Assembly: GCA_963556695.1 (NCBI GenBank)
Contig: CAUWAG010000019.1
Coordinates: 186,001-250,000, forward strand
DNA from: Anthostomella pinea
Lineage: Eukaryota; Ascomycota; Sordariomycetes; Xylariales; Xylariaceae
DNA length: 64,000 bases
Direction of reading: 5' to 3'
Positions 19,661 through 32,327 of this stretch are shown here, one piece after another; position 1 is the first letter of the stretch; every line of letters starts with the position of its first letter. The position numbers and the translations under genes are program-made. The notes beneath the pieces were generated by a model. That model was not told the origin of the DNA. It worked only from the letters and a program-made list of their open reading frames with translations, and did no database searches.

Positions 19661-20945
19661 TTTCGCTGGGTGGTTGACTGACGGTGGTGGTGGAATAGAT
19701 AGATATAAAGAAGTTTTAAAGGTTGAAAAGAGTAAATGCGATCTGAAGTCCGGCTTCAGGATAAAATGAATTCTGGTGAGAAATGAAGTAGTTTAATCTG
19801 CCGAAAAAGGAAGCAGTATTGGAAGACGAAATTGTAAAGTTGAATGGGCAGATAAATGAAGAGCAAGCACAATAACATCGAATCGCACTCTTCAAATCGC
19901 AGCGGGTATCTCAATGTAATTGTACTCTTCCTGAAGGTACGCGACTGGACAAGCACGTCTTTGTGGCATTGTTTCGGAAGTGGCAATGTCCTTGTCCTTA
20001 TACGCTGTCGCTGTCGACCACAGTCCGCATTGTCCTACCCTGTGACAGACAAGGAGTCAGCTGAAAGGGCGGGCGAACAATTAGAGTCGCACACTCCAGA
20101 ATCAGGCAAGTCACAAAGGGGACAAAGAGCCACACATGCAAGCCTACTAGTCTGGGCATGGGGTTCAGAAGGATAGTACGGTATGTAGCATGTCATTATG
20201 TCTATCTAGCCTTTGTAGGTAGAAAACCTCGAACTCCAGCTACCTATGCAATTCGGCGAGGTTGTGATTCACTGACCCAGCACCTGACGATTGGGAACGG
20301 AAATGCAGAAAGACGGAAGCTTCATGGTCGTCGAAGACTCCTGAAGTATGGAAGATCGGCCAGATGCTGGAAGAACGCATACGCCTTTGTCTCATAGAAA
20401 ATATCATTGTGGGGTATCCATATGGAAAGCGATGAACTAAAAACAGAGAAACATGTCTTGCAAATCGGTACTTGTCCCCCTCTCCTCATGCGAAAGCAAA
20501 TGCTCGATGCAGCAATGCATACCTGAACCCTGACCCTACCTCTCTAAGTCTCCCAACGCCCTTCTACCGGGAACCGTGCAACGATGATTGGATCCTGGAT
20601 CTATCTCCTAAAAGCAGGAGTGCCGAATGGTAACCTGAGCTGCCAGTCTAGGATAGTTCTTGCAGTGGAAAGCAAGCAGTATTGGCCGCCTGCATAACGC
20701 AGGAACGATTGTTGATGAGAAGCATCCATCGATATATGTTCATGCCGAGGAGTTGTCCATCGGTCGCCAGGATATCGACGAGGAATGACCTGTATCGTTG
20801 TGAAGAATCATTCATCGACGGAAAGCAGAAAACGAGCGATCTTCTCAGTCACGGACTGAATAGCCGGTCGCCTGTACGGTCAACTGCTTGCTCGATCGGA
20901 TGAAAGAGAGGACCAGCGAAGCTATGCAAGTCGAAAGCAGCACGT
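19661..20945. other. Intergenic region, nothing recognised
   Basis: About 1.3 kb between the acidic ORF and the 3' end of the zinc-knuckle gene. Short frames are present but none is convincing. Confidence 0.45.
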
Positions 20946-23897
20946 CTACCAACGACGCCTAGGTCCATTGTCAGCATTCGAATTATGTTGCGGGATGAGG
21001 CCAAGGACTTACGAATATGCGTCATGCACCTTGGGTTGTCGGCGTCTGAATTTAGGAGTAACATCATCAGACTGCCGCTTAGGTGAGTCTCGTCCGGTGT
21101 CACTACCACTGGTCGAAGGTCTCCCCATGCCAAGCAGCTCGAGCTCTGTAGGAGTCAGGGGTGACTCCATAGAGTCAGCAAGGTGCGCACCGAAAGATGA
21201 GCGGCGGCTGTTGGGGTGGCTGCCTCTGTAGCTTCGAGAGCTACGCCTACTCCTACTGGACGGAGGACGGCCAGGAGGCGGAGGCGGAGGTGTCGGCGGA
21301 CGCTCCCCATTCTGATTCCTAAGTTCGAACTCGGAGAGTTTGGAGGCCACAAAGGCGTCTCTGTCCCAGTCCTTGGGCTCACTACTGGCCCTGGTCTCAC
21401 GTTCAGAGGGACCCTGGATCTCTGAGGTTGTCGCCCTGTTCTCATTTCCGCGATTGCTCGGCTCTGGCTTGTCTCTAGCGACCTCTGCTGATTCGGGTGC
21501 CCACGCAGGATCATCCACGGGGATCACAGGTGTGCCTGGTCTCGGTTCTTGCGAGGTTGGTTCTCGCGAGGTGGGCTCTTGTTTGCTGGGTTCAGCCACT
21601 TCGCCCGGTTCAGGAGAGGCAGGTTTGGGTCTCTTGTACTCAGGCTCGCCATACTTAAGCGCAAGCTCGTCGTACTGGACTTCAGCCTCGGGCTTGTCCC
21701 ATTGACGGGCATCAGGATGGTTATGCGAGCCATCCCACCGTCGTTTTCTGGATTCAGGTCGCCCATGGCGCTCGTTACGCGGGACATCACGCGAGTAATC
21801 ACGATTGTGGTTCTTGAAGGGGCGACCCGGAGGATCCCAACGCTTTCCACGGCCTTTCCCTTTGTGATTGTTATTCCGGTCGCGGTTCTGCACGGGTCCT
21901 TGACGAAGTGCTCTTTCGTAATCCTCTAGCTTCTCCATCCGAATGTCCTCGGGGTCCACGAGAAGTGGATGGTGCTGCAAGTGATGCCAAGATTTGGTGT
22001 CGCGTACACTCTGTGAGAAGTCGTCTACATTCGACGGTGTGACGAATTTTGACTTGACACTTTTGGCGCCGAAAGGAGGAGGAATCATGACACCGTCGAA
22101 CCATTCTGATGGAAGAGGCGCAGCAATAGGGTCTGCCTTGCCACCTTCACATTCAAGGTCCCCGAAGACACATCTTGCGTCATGTCGAAAACCGAAGTAG
22201 GGGCTCTCGTTGGGATCATTGGGACTCTCATTGCCATTTGTGTCAGTCGAGGGTTTCGAAACTTCGTGGTCTGATCCATTGTGTGACTGAGAGTTTACCT
22301 CACCAGGCTCCAGGTCGCGGACAAGATCACCTCTTGTATCGTCAGCCACCGAGGAAGCAGGACGAGATGATCTTTGTTCGCGAGGATTGGTTCGGGATGT
22401 TGTCACTACCAAGTCGTGTCTCATCCCTCGATCATGATCCGGAGGTGGCAAGGGTTCGTATTGGTATGGTCCGTCATGGCGGTTGTGAAACTGCTCATCT
22501 CTAGAAGTATCTCGCCTGAATCTCTCGTGCTCCCACTCCCGAGGATGTCGCATATGTTGACGACTTTCTTCCCGGTGCCAATCGTCCTGATAATGGTCGT
22601 CCTTATACTTCACATTATCGGGAGGCGGGGGACGACGCCATTCATCTTGGCCATGCCAATTGTCGACTGAGCGGCTGTCTTCGTATTGTCGGTAATCGTC
22701 CCGGCCATGTCGGCCACGTCGATCCCGGCCTCGATCTTCCTTATAGATCTGACTCGGCGGAGGACCTGGAGGACCTGGACCCGGAGGCGGGTATGGATAA
22801 TATTGCTGGGGAGGTCCCGACTGAGGCCGGCCGTAGTTTGGTTCATACTCTCCAGTAGGGGGTCCGTGATGCCCATGAGGCCCGTGTTGTCCAAGAGCTC
22901 CGTGCTGTCCAGGAGGTCCATGATGCCTAGGAGGCCCGTGTTGTCCAGGAGGCCCATTGCCAGAGTGCGGCCCGGGATATGGAGAATAAAGCGCTCCAGG
23001 GGGAGGTCCCTGATATCCATGAGGTTGACCAGGATGGGGATAGTACGGAGGCGGAGGAGGTGGATATGAATGAGATGGGCCAAGGTAGTAACGTCGTGGT
23101 GGTCCAGACTGAGGTCCAGGGGGGTAATGGCCGGGATGACCAGGTGGAGGGCCATAAGGCTGTCCGGGAGGCGCACTACGAGGAGGGCCATACGGTTGTC
23201 CATCGAGCGCATTATGAGGCGAGCCATATCGTGAAGCCGGCGATCCTTGGGACAAATTGAGAGGCGGGCCACATGGTGTACCAGGAGGAGGCCCGTGGGG
23301 CACAGGAGGGGGAGGGGGGCCATACTGGTATTCGTATGGTGCATGATGGCGCGGAGGAGGTACATTGTACTGCTGGTACGGTCCCGGCGGTGGTGGTCCA
23401 GGCGGGCCGTGTCGGCCACTCTCGTACGATGCATTGAAAGAAGGTGAATGATGAAGACCAGGTCCTTGGGAGTATGGCGATTGGGGCGGATAGTGAGAAG
23501 GGGAAGCCGATGGGAAGGGCTGCCGCGAAGCAGAGTCTGGACGCCCCATCACGTTTCCTTGGTTGGGAGGAATCGGGTAACGAGTGATCACCGGACCTTT
23601 ACTCCTTTTGCCCGAAGCATATGCATCACTGTTCGGACTGTGGGTAGAACGCTGGTTTTGGCGGGAGGCCTCTAGACCACTGAGTGTGATGTTAGTTGGC
23701 ATGATCAGTGGTGCATTGTACCAGGCGCCCATATGAGGACGAGATGAAAATGCCTAGATGGCATGCAGTGACTGTACTTACGCGGGAAGTGACCGAGTAG
23801 GCTCGGGACAAGCCGCGAACCAGTGACCACTCATGCCACAATTATAGCATGGGTGTTCATTCTGCGGTGGCTCGTAGCCTGGGGCGCGGTTGGCCAT
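20946..23897 (-). CDS. CCHC zinc-knuckle, proline-rich nuclear protein
   Basis: A 931-aa protein from three exons: 23897-23782, 23679-21013 and 20958-20946. Introns are 102 bp (GTAAGT, ACTAAC, TCAG) and 54 bp (GTAAGT, GCTGAC, CTAG). Exon 1 encodes MANRAPGYEPP and a CCHC knuckle CYNCGMSGHWFAAC (C-x2-C-x4-H-x4-C), then EPTRSLPAGLEASR across the join. The large exon is Pro/Gly/His/Tyr-rich (PPGPPPPG repeats, then QHGPPG-type repeats). A basic Arg-rich region (DRRGRHGRDD) follows, and then acidic and Ser-rich segments (SRSRRSSRSYRG). The last exon is only 13 nt and adds RRW-stop. CCHC knuckles bind single-stranded nucleic acid, so an RNA-binding or RNA-processing role is likely. No specific orthologue is recognised. 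Confidence 0.85.
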
Positions 23898-26240
23898 CTT
23901 GCGAGAACAGTGAGGACCGAAATTGCGAGGTGGTTGCAGACGTGCGGTAAGATCGAAAATGCTTCACATCAGATGGATGCAGACCTGGAGAAGGATATTA
24001 GGCTTTCAGGTCCTGCAACGACAGGAGCTTTACAATACGGCGAAGGGTGTGGATAAATAGCGGAAGATGAGATAGGGTGTTGTGGGATGCTTGCGCGATC
24101 GAAGAGGACCCGCGCAGATGAATGCGTGAAGGTTGATGATGAAGGTACCTTAAGAAGGAGACAATACCGTAAGGCAGTAGGCACCTCAGGTGATGGTGCA
24201 CTCGAGATCCAGGCTGTGAGGAGACGAGGAAGAGGAAAAGGAACAAACCGGCTCCAAGCTCGGATGGGATAAATGTGCAGGAAGGCAAAGACTTACTAGA
24301 GTTATCGCGAAGGAAACGCAGTGGTTGGTGCTGGTTGAGGCTTCATGCGCGCGCGGAGTTGCATGTGGTATGTACTGTGGGAATAGCAACCCTCACAACT
24401 CACAAACCATTGACTCTTGTGTCAAATGTTGGTTACCGGAGAGAATATCATGAACCAACACGGCGGGGTAGAAGAGACGGGACACAGCTCAGGTGAAGGG
24501 GGTTGTATCTGACGTGGTGGGCTCACCAGGTGATAGATATCAAGACCGCGTGTCGGACAAGCCGGTCGTCCAACGTCCGCTATTCCACTGAATCCCCCGC
24601 AACACCTCCGGGCAGAACCGCAAATGATATCCAAGTCGCATAAGCATGTCGCTGCGCAATTCTATCTCCTCTGATCGAAAGTATATGAGCAGTCAGGCAC
24701 AGAATCGTGAACGGCGGTGACGATGGTGTTGCTGGGCCGAGATTGAAGGTCGCACGAGGTGAGATCCAGATGTCCAGAATTCGGGGTGGCGGCAGCTGGG
24801 CGGCAGCGGTTAAACGTCGGTCCGTGGGCTTGTCTTGACCTCAGAGAAAGATACGAGGCAACTCGAAGTTGACCTTTTAAGCCAGGTACTGACAGGAGGC
24901 GTGAATCGATGGATGGAATCAAGGCAGGTCATGGTCACCATTACTGATGGACAAAGACGCTACTACGAGAGACAAGATGACTTTATTGTACGAAGAATAG
25001 ACGGTACCCGCATTCCAGCAAGAGAAACCTCGTCGGCGGTTGATTGATACTGATCATCATGATAGGGTGGTATATATAATGGCTCAAGGTCTTCCCTCAA
25101 AATAGCCTTGGAATGAGGGCGACATATGTCCACAGCAGCCAGGTAGACAGGAGTGCAAGGAGAGCTTCAGGTTCCAGGGCCATGTCCTCTCTCGACGGTG
25201 CCAGCCATGTCTGGAACTGATCTTGGATGCATCTCAAATGAGGGGAAGCCGAGTATGTACGGAGTCTGACAGAGACAAAAGAAATGGGAGCCTGTTGATG
25301 ACCGACGATGGTGGCAAGTTGTAACGCCGAGCTAGCAGGAAGAAAGCACGAAACAGCTGGGAATGGGGTGTTCACTACACACTACCATATCCCAAGCGAA
25401 ACCACAATCATGGGAAGGAAAACAATCGCCACATCTTGGTCTGCATTCGAAATGAGGCGCCGCCGCATGAAAGCTCAAGGTATCGATCGAGGACGAAAGG
25501 ATGAAGGGCCCTGAGGTGAGGTCGGCAGTCGAAGAGGAGGAGGGAAGAGGAGTCGTGAGAGGTTGAAGTTCGGTGGAAATTCTTTCCCTTCCGATGGGAT
25601 GGTACCTAGTGCGGGCCGGGGCAGTGCACCTGGATAACCTAACAGCACTAAGCTGACTAAGGTACCTTAGCGGCGCCTAATGCCCTGCTGGCGCGCTGTG
25701 GCGGCACGTGCTGCACGTGGCGGCTATGGACTTATCAATGCAGCGCGGCCGATAAGGGAAGCGATAACCCCCGGCGTTCGGCAAATCAGGTCAACATTCC
25801 AACATTGACGAAAGTCCCGTCATGCCTCCAGGCTGTGCCAATGGAATCCCGTCTGCGCATGCTGGCTAGCTGACGGTCTGACCTATGCAGCGCAACCCCA
25901 GCATCCGATTACGAAGCAATCGATCACCTATTCGCCTCCCGTCTCCTGTCCTCCTGCAGATTTGATTCCCATCTCGTTCGTAGTTGACGTCAATCTCTCG
26001 CTCCTTTCAGAAATCCGAACCGACACCGGCTCCATGTGAGACTACGACTGTTGTTGTCTTCCTACCGCTCTTGAACATGTTTGTGGATTCTCGAAGCTCC
26101 TCACACGACTTTGCATTTCCCCGGACCAGAAGGAAGCCTTCATAACCTCGACGACGAACCTTTCCTCGAACCAGCCGAAGCTTGCCCACAGGGTTCCGCC
26201 ACCATACCCTGCAGCTGGCTGACCTACATTTCAGCCCAAG
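23898..26240. other. Intergenic region between divergent genes
   Basis: Holds the upstream regions of the zinc-knuckle gene and the phosphatase gene. Many short frames are present on both strands; none has coding signs. At 25640-25750 there is a GC-rich patch with paired GCACGTG-type palindromes (GGCACGTGCTGCACGTGGC). Confidence 0.45.
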
Positions 26241-27332
26241 ATGCCTGGGCTGCCGGGTTAGTCTGCCCCTCCGCCCCTCGCCTCTCGATTCCCGACTGAC
26301 GAAGATCATTGTCCAGCCTCGGTCGACCTAGATGAATGCATCTCCCGGCTATACAAGAAGGAACTCCTCGCCGAGTCCGTCATTGAGGCAATATGCGCCA
26401 AGACGAAAGAACTGCTCATGAGGGAGAGCAACGTCGTACACGTGCGGGCCCCGGTGACCGTGGTTGGTGACATTCACGGACAGTTTTACGACCTGATCGA
26501 GATCTTCAAGATCGGCGGCTGGTGTCCAGATACGAACTACCTCTTCCTCGGTAAGTTTGGTACCCCAAAACTCTACCTAGTGCGAGTTGGAGAAGTTGGA
26601 GACCTAACTTTCCTTGTAGGCGACTACGTCGACCGCGGCATGTTTAGCGTAGAGACGATATCACTCCTCGTATGCCTCAAGCTGCGCTATCCGAACCGAG
26701 TACACCTGATCCGGGGCAACCACGAGTCGCGGGGCGTGACACAATCGTACGGCTTCTACACAGAGTGTTCGCGCAAGTACGGAAATGCCAACGTATGGCA
26801 CTATTTCACGGACATGTTCGACTTCCTGACGCTCTCGGTGGTGATCAACGACCAGATCTTCTGCGTGCACGGCGGACTCTCGCCCTCGATCCACTCCATC
26901 GACCAGATCAAGATCATCGACCGGTTCCGCGAGATCCCGCACGAGGGCCCCATGGCCGACCTGGTGTGGTCGGACCCGGATCCGGAGCGCGACGAGTTCT
27001 CGCTGTCGCCGCGCGGCGCGGGCTACACATTTGGCGCGCGCGTTGTCAAGAAGTTCCTCGCGGTCAACGGCATGAACCACATCCTGCGCGCGCACCAGCT
27101 GTGCCAGGAGGGCTTCCTGGTGCTCTACGACGACCACCTGTCCACGGTCTGGAGCGCCCCGAATTACTGCTACCGATGTGGCAATATGGCCAGCGTGCTC
27201 GAGGTCAGCGATACGGGCGAACGCATGTTCAACGTGTTCGCCGCCGCCCCGGAGAACGATCAGCATAAAGAGATACAACCCGGCGGCGAGAAGACGGCCG
27301 ACGGGAACGCGCTACCGGATTATTTTCTGTAG
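26241..27332 (+). CDS. ppg1: Serine/threonine phosphatase PP2A-like catalytic subunit Ppg1
   Basis: A 320-aa PPP-family phosphatase. Exons are 26241-26256 (16 nt), 26317-26550 and 26620-27332, with introns of 60 and 69 bp (GTTAGT/CTGAC/CAG and GTAAGT/CTAAC/TAG). The start MPGLP joins ASVDLDECISRLYKKELL. Metal-site motifs are all intact: GDIHGQ (residues 56-61), GDYVDRG and RGNHESR. Other conserved segments are HGGLSP, IDRFREIPHEGPMADLVWSDP, RAHQLCQEGF and WSAPNYCYRCGN, with the PP2A-type C terminus DYFL that is the site of carboxymethylation. Overall similarity, including DQIKIIDRFREIP, points to yeast Ppg1 rather than Pph21, Pph3 or Sit4. Ppg1 in yeast acts in glycogen metabolism and within a Far-type complex; its role here is inferred. 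Confidence 0.93.
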
Positions 27333-28206
27333 GACAACCTCTTGCTTTTCTTGGGGTCTTTGGGCTCGGCAAGATCTGGGATTTTGGAAAACAGGAGCTG
27401 CGGATATGTACATTACGTCAAAAAAGGCGCACAAGCACATATTTCCAACGGTGTGTGCTTGGGCATGTAATTTTTCTTCTGTCGCGAAATGATACCAGGT
27501 GTAATTGAGGATGATGTTGACACCTCAGGTGTAGTGAATGAGAGGATGATGGCAGATACGAAATGATAATACCCCATACACATACTTCATCTACAGCCTC
27601 CCAGGAGTGTCTGCCTTGGTCGCGTCAGTAGGATATCCCCGGGATATGATATCACAGCTGTGATAGCAAGCAGGGAAATATCAGAGTGTCGCGTGCCTTG
27701 GGAGTGGCAATCATCATCGTGTCACGCAGGAAAGAAACACTGCAATTTTTGCGAAATGTCTATTGTATGTCCTTCTTATCGAGCGAGCATCAAGACGGTT
27801 TTCCTATCTAAGGGGACCTGAAAGTGAAAGAAGTTCATTCATCGAGTCAGCCGACCGCCGAAGAAGATTCCTAGTCGTGTCCCTTTTATAGGCCACCGAG
27901 TATTTGTCTGGGCATCCATCTACCACTGCAAATCTCTTTTTGTGTATCGTATAGCAAGTCGAAATCTCTCTTTTGTATCTCGTCATCATGGTCGTCGAGT
28001 CGTAATGCGCGCGCAGAATCGGGCTATCATCCCACGAAATTTCCCCCAATGCCAGCCGAGGTGTCACAAAGGAGAACGTTATAGAGTCCTGGACAGTTGA
28101 GTCGAGTCGAGTCAGGCATCCGCTTGTTTCCAGAGTGGTACCTTTCCAGAAGATGAAGAAGGCTGACGGGTTTCCTTTCGCGGAGCTGATCCTAGCGGCG
28201 ATCCTT
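27333..28206. other. Convergent intergenic region
   Basis: 3' flanks of the phosphatase (plus) and the Rho GDI (minus). No gene supported. Confidence 0.45.
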
Positions 28207-29468
28207 CTACCAGTCCTTGGCGATGTCGAAGCTCCACTCGAACTGCAAGTGGTTCTTCTTGTCATCGTCGACGAAGCTGGAGACGGCGTTGTAATGGCCA
28301 CGAGCAAGCATGCCAGACGGAGCATCCTCCTCTTGGACTGGGGTAAAGTCAGTTTTGGATCATTGCAATACACAATTTGCGGGCCACCTACAGCGCTTCT
28401 GGTAGACGGGCTGCTTGTCGGTGCTGGGAGCATAGCTGCCCTATGATATGTTAGCAACTGGAAAGTGAGTTCAATATGATATAAGGGGATACGTACCAAC
28501 ATCTCCGAATCCTTGCTGACCTTGATACCCTTGCGCTTGACAATCTGCACGTACTGCAGGCCGCTAAGGATCTCGTGCTGGACGCAGAAAGAAGCAACCA
28601 TAGTGAACTTAGCTCCCTCCTTGATCTTGAACGGGTGGTCCTTCAGAGTAGCCTCGCTGCCGGGAGCGGACAGGTCGATGGTGACGGGAGGACGGCCCGG
28701 GGACTCCATAGTCAGCGACTTGATGATGCAGACTCGGGGATCGTTGGGGTCCGAGAGATCCTTGCCGCCTCCAAGACCGAGGGACTGCTTGTATCGCTGC
28801 AGCGACTCGTCGTTCGCATCTGTAGAGTTGGTCTTGTCAGGTGAGATGTTTCGGGTGACCTGAAAGTGAGAAATGATATCACCCTCGGGCGCGGGGGGCG
28901 CTGAGGTAGAAGCAGTAGCGGTAGGGGCTGTAGAAAGAGAAGGGCTAGCGGGCTGGCTGGAGACGGTGACCTCCTCCCGGGTCATGAAGCGGCTTCCAGG
29001 AAGGCCTCTGCAAGTCATGCGAGGGTCCAAGCCGTTGGGCCAGTTAGATCGGTCCTCGTCCTCGGACGACGAAGCCAATGACTCCATGTCGTCGTTGCGG
29101 CCGGTCATCTTGTTGAAGAAGGACTTGGCCTTGCGGAGGACGGCAGCAGGTCGGCCGGGATCGGTGATGACTAGAATGTTGCACATTTCGGCCGGCGAAG
29201 TTGAAGAACCTTGTGCTTGCTGAGAAGAAGAGGGCGTTGCTAGCTGACGAGAGGCTGCAGCTTGCTGGGAAGAAGAGGTGCTCTGTCTGGTGGACAAGGT
29301 ACTCGAGTCTCCGTTGAGATTGATGGGTTGGTTGGAGGTAAACCAAGCCTGTACCCGATCGATGCTGGCGGATACTGCTGAGTTGCCGCTACCTGAGGCA
29401 TTCTCAATTGGAGAAGGGCTGCGAGAAGGCCTGCCTCGAGTCTGCTGGCGGTTGAGCGGGGCGCTCAT
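28207..29468 (-). CDS. Rho GDP-dissociation inhibitor with long N-terminal extension
   Basis: A 383-aa protein. Exons are 29468-28497, 28440-28392 (49 nt) and 28337-28207; introns are 56 and 54 bp with GTACGT/CATAG and GTAGGT/CCCAG ends. The C-terminal part from about residue 212 is a Rho GDI: DESLQRYKQSLGL, an immunoglobulin-like domain with DLSAPGSEATLKDHPFKIKE and GLQYVQIVKRKGIKVSK. It continues across the joins as GSYAPSTDKQPVYQKRF, APSGMLARGHYNAVSSFVDD and FEWSFDIAKDW-stop. Rho GDIs extract prenylated Rho GTPases from membranes and hold them in the cytosol. Typical members are about 200 aa. Here about 210 extra Ser/Gln-rich residues precede the domain (MSAPLNRQQTRGRPSRSPSP onward), with segment AVLRKAKSFFNKMTGRND. 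Either this is a true extension or an upstream intron was missed. Confidence 0.88.
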
Positions 29469-32327
29469 CTTGAAGGAACGAGGTCGACGGCGAGGTCGAG
29501 GATCTCGGAAAAGTGGTTGTTTCGATCTGACGCTGGGCGATATGGCGGACAATGTGATGAGCGCCGACGTGGTCGAAGACGTCGTTGCAGCGATTGGGCT
29601 GAAGACGTGGCGACGGCGTTGCAGTTGACCGTGTGGTGACCTCGACGTGGTGGAGGAGTTGGTGGTCGCCGTTCTGGTGCAGCACATTCGTAGAAATTTT
29701 CAGAGCACACATATTCCGTAGAGTTCGTCGATGTGCCTGAGGCCAGCGTCGACCAGTGCAGCGATATGGTTTATGTGGCCAGCTGCCCGAACGCCAGCTC
29801 GTGCTGCGACGGACCAACCGACAACAATTCACTTCGCCCAGCCAATTCAGTCGACAGTCACCCCTCTCTGCTCGTCATTGTCCCATCCCATAGAGTGTTT
29901 GTTGCATGACTTGTCCAGCATCTCATCCTCGTCCGTGTTTTCCTCCAGAGCCAGACCCGATACCGTCACTCCCAGCATGTCATGACACGACACGACAGTG
30001 AGGATATAGTGAAGACAGGTTATGTGCATTATTGTGTGGCAAGGCAGGGCATGGGCAGAGGTAATTTGAGGCGGTTTACCCGAAGGAAACTTTATTCACG
30101 CACCCATATTTTGATATTCAGCAATACTCTGCTTCGGCTGGGAGAGCTTGTAGCCCTGAGTCTCCTCGGGCAGGTGGTCGTTGTCGAGAACGTCTTGGGA
30201 AGCCATCCTGTCGCTGCGGGGAAGAATTTGTAGGGAGAGAGACGTGGTTTAAAGACTCGTACTAACGAACTGGCAACTATTACCAGGACAGTTATGGGAT
30301 ATGGTTCTGTCAAGGAGCAGAACTGGCGGCGATGAATTGAGTTTGGAGTAGTAGGTTAGGTTAGGTAAGGAGGTGAGGTGGGATGGAGGGATAAGATGAC
30401 AGGACGTCGTCACAAAGGTTTCCGGCCCGTGCGTTGCGAGACATTCATTCACCATTCACCATTCACCATTCTGTGGTGGGGTTCCTTTGAGGGGCAAAGA
30501 GGTCCCTCCCTCTGGGGCTTTGAGCTTTGGGCCCTGGGGTCTCACATCTGGGCCGGGCACTTGACACCAGACGATACGGCCCCATCTGCCAGTCGACCGA
30601 CACATGGCGGGCATCCATGGCACTGGCATCGGGCATCTGGTGCAGGTGGTGCCTTATCGAGGGCAGAGGCTCAAACAAGCGCCGGGTGAATCGGATTTCA
30701 CGTCGGACTGTTGTCTCAGACTGAGTCCAGACAACAACAAACCTCACAATGCACCATGGCCCTATTTCATGTGCAACAGAAAGGCCATACATACTTTCTG
30801 AGATTAAATATGTAACTGAACTCGCGCATAGGTCTGTTGGTCATGTGGTTCCAATGCTTTCGCCCCAAGATAGCCTCACCCCTATCCAGGAGAGGGGCCG
30901 TACAAGAGAACCCCGAGTAACCGGCGATAAGGGGTTCCGTACTGAACTAATGGCAATAGCTAATAACCAGCTAACATAGCACCGCGTCCCAAGGCTTCGT
31001 TGGGACAACGATGGAAGGTCAGCAAACATTCGCTGGCCATGGTGTATTCTACATCATATGTAAGGTACCAACCAAGTGCAGAGATGATGAATGCCTTGAT
31101 GATCAGGTCTAAACGAGTAGGTGACAGAGCGTGGACATGAGGGTTCCCAAGGTGGCTTGAGACTATCTAGATTGAGTTTGCCGGAGCCAGCATTAGGACA
31201 TGGAGTGCCTTGATATTGGAGCTCTTTCCAGTATCATCTCCGGGCCTTGGATTCAAGGATGATGCTCAAGTCAAGCCTTGAAGAGCCAGCAGAATGGCAT
31301 GACAACCTTAGCCAACATGAAAAATCAATCATTGACAAAGCCTACCGGTAGCTACCCTAATTCTAGGAGGAACCAGTGCAACAGGACGGTGTCACACCTC
31401 AAGATACACTGTAGATGACCCTGTGGAGAAGACTCAGAAGAGCCGAGCTGCCTGTCGTTCCCAAAAAAGAAAGATGCAAGGTTGATGTGTTCCTGAAAGA
31501 GAGGTGGTCTAAGCTTCTTACTCGAGCGGAGTCGCAGGCCTGTTGCCTAACTCCATCTGACTGGACAGGACAGCTTGAAAAGCGGATCCATTACGCTGAT
31601 TGATTATTTCCCGCGACTGATGAGGAACTCGCGCCATTGAGAAGCCGGCAGGGCCCCCCATTTACCCAAGCCCCAAGGCTCAAGCACTGACAAGCAGCAC
31701 TTGCCCAGGGTGGGGCCAAGGCGCCATGTGGGCATCTACCGCACATGTATTCCGTTCCGTCCCCCTTCTCCAGCTCTTCCACCCGACCTCTCGCCGCACA
31801 CCCTTTTCTTGACAACCCACCCTCGCAAGCCCTCGCAGCCCTCGGTCCTGTCAGCTCCATAGAGAAAAGGACATTCTGCGCCGGGTGTCACAGCTCCTTC
31901 CTCTTCATCGATTGGTATTGGTTTAGCAATCGCCGTTCCCGCGACGTGACCGCATCGCTATAGTCATTCTTCACCTTCTTCAGTCTGCTTGCTCTCCCAA
32001 GAGTTCCATCCTCCCTTGGTGCAGCTAATTGTGTTCTTCTTTCCGCATTCAGACCCTTTCCCGCAACGTGAGTGAGATCCATCCATTTTGGCGGAGCGTC
32101 CCGCGCGCGCATTCGAGCTTCCTCGCGCCTCGATGGCCACCTCGACTTCGCAACATCGCGCGACCCGATATCATCAACTAACATCACCATCAGTATCAGC
32201 ATCTGACACTTCCTTAACGCTTTTAATCTACATTTCGTCGCCTTGACCACCATCGCTAGATTAAGCCACTATCTGGCCGAATCCCTAATACACGGTCGCG
32301 TCTTCCGAGTCCCGGCGAAGCATCAAA
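29469..32327. other. Long intergenic region, divergent promoters
   Basis: About 2.9 kb between the Rho GDI and Bqt4-like genes. A short tandem TTCACCA repeat lies near 30448-30470. No gene, LTR or MITE-like copy was recognised. The right third carries the CT-rich leader of the Bqt4-like gene. Confidence 0.45.

Noticed and set aside
22610..23434. 274-codon minus frame inside the zinc-knuckle gene
   Set aside because: An alternate frame of a Pro/Gly-rich repetitive exon, lacking its own motifs; the zinc-knuckle frame splices well at both ends.
26661..27278. 200-codon frames on both strands opposite and within the phosphatase exon
   Set aside because: Shadows of the GC-rich Ppg1 exon; the Ppg1 frame has all catalytic motifs.
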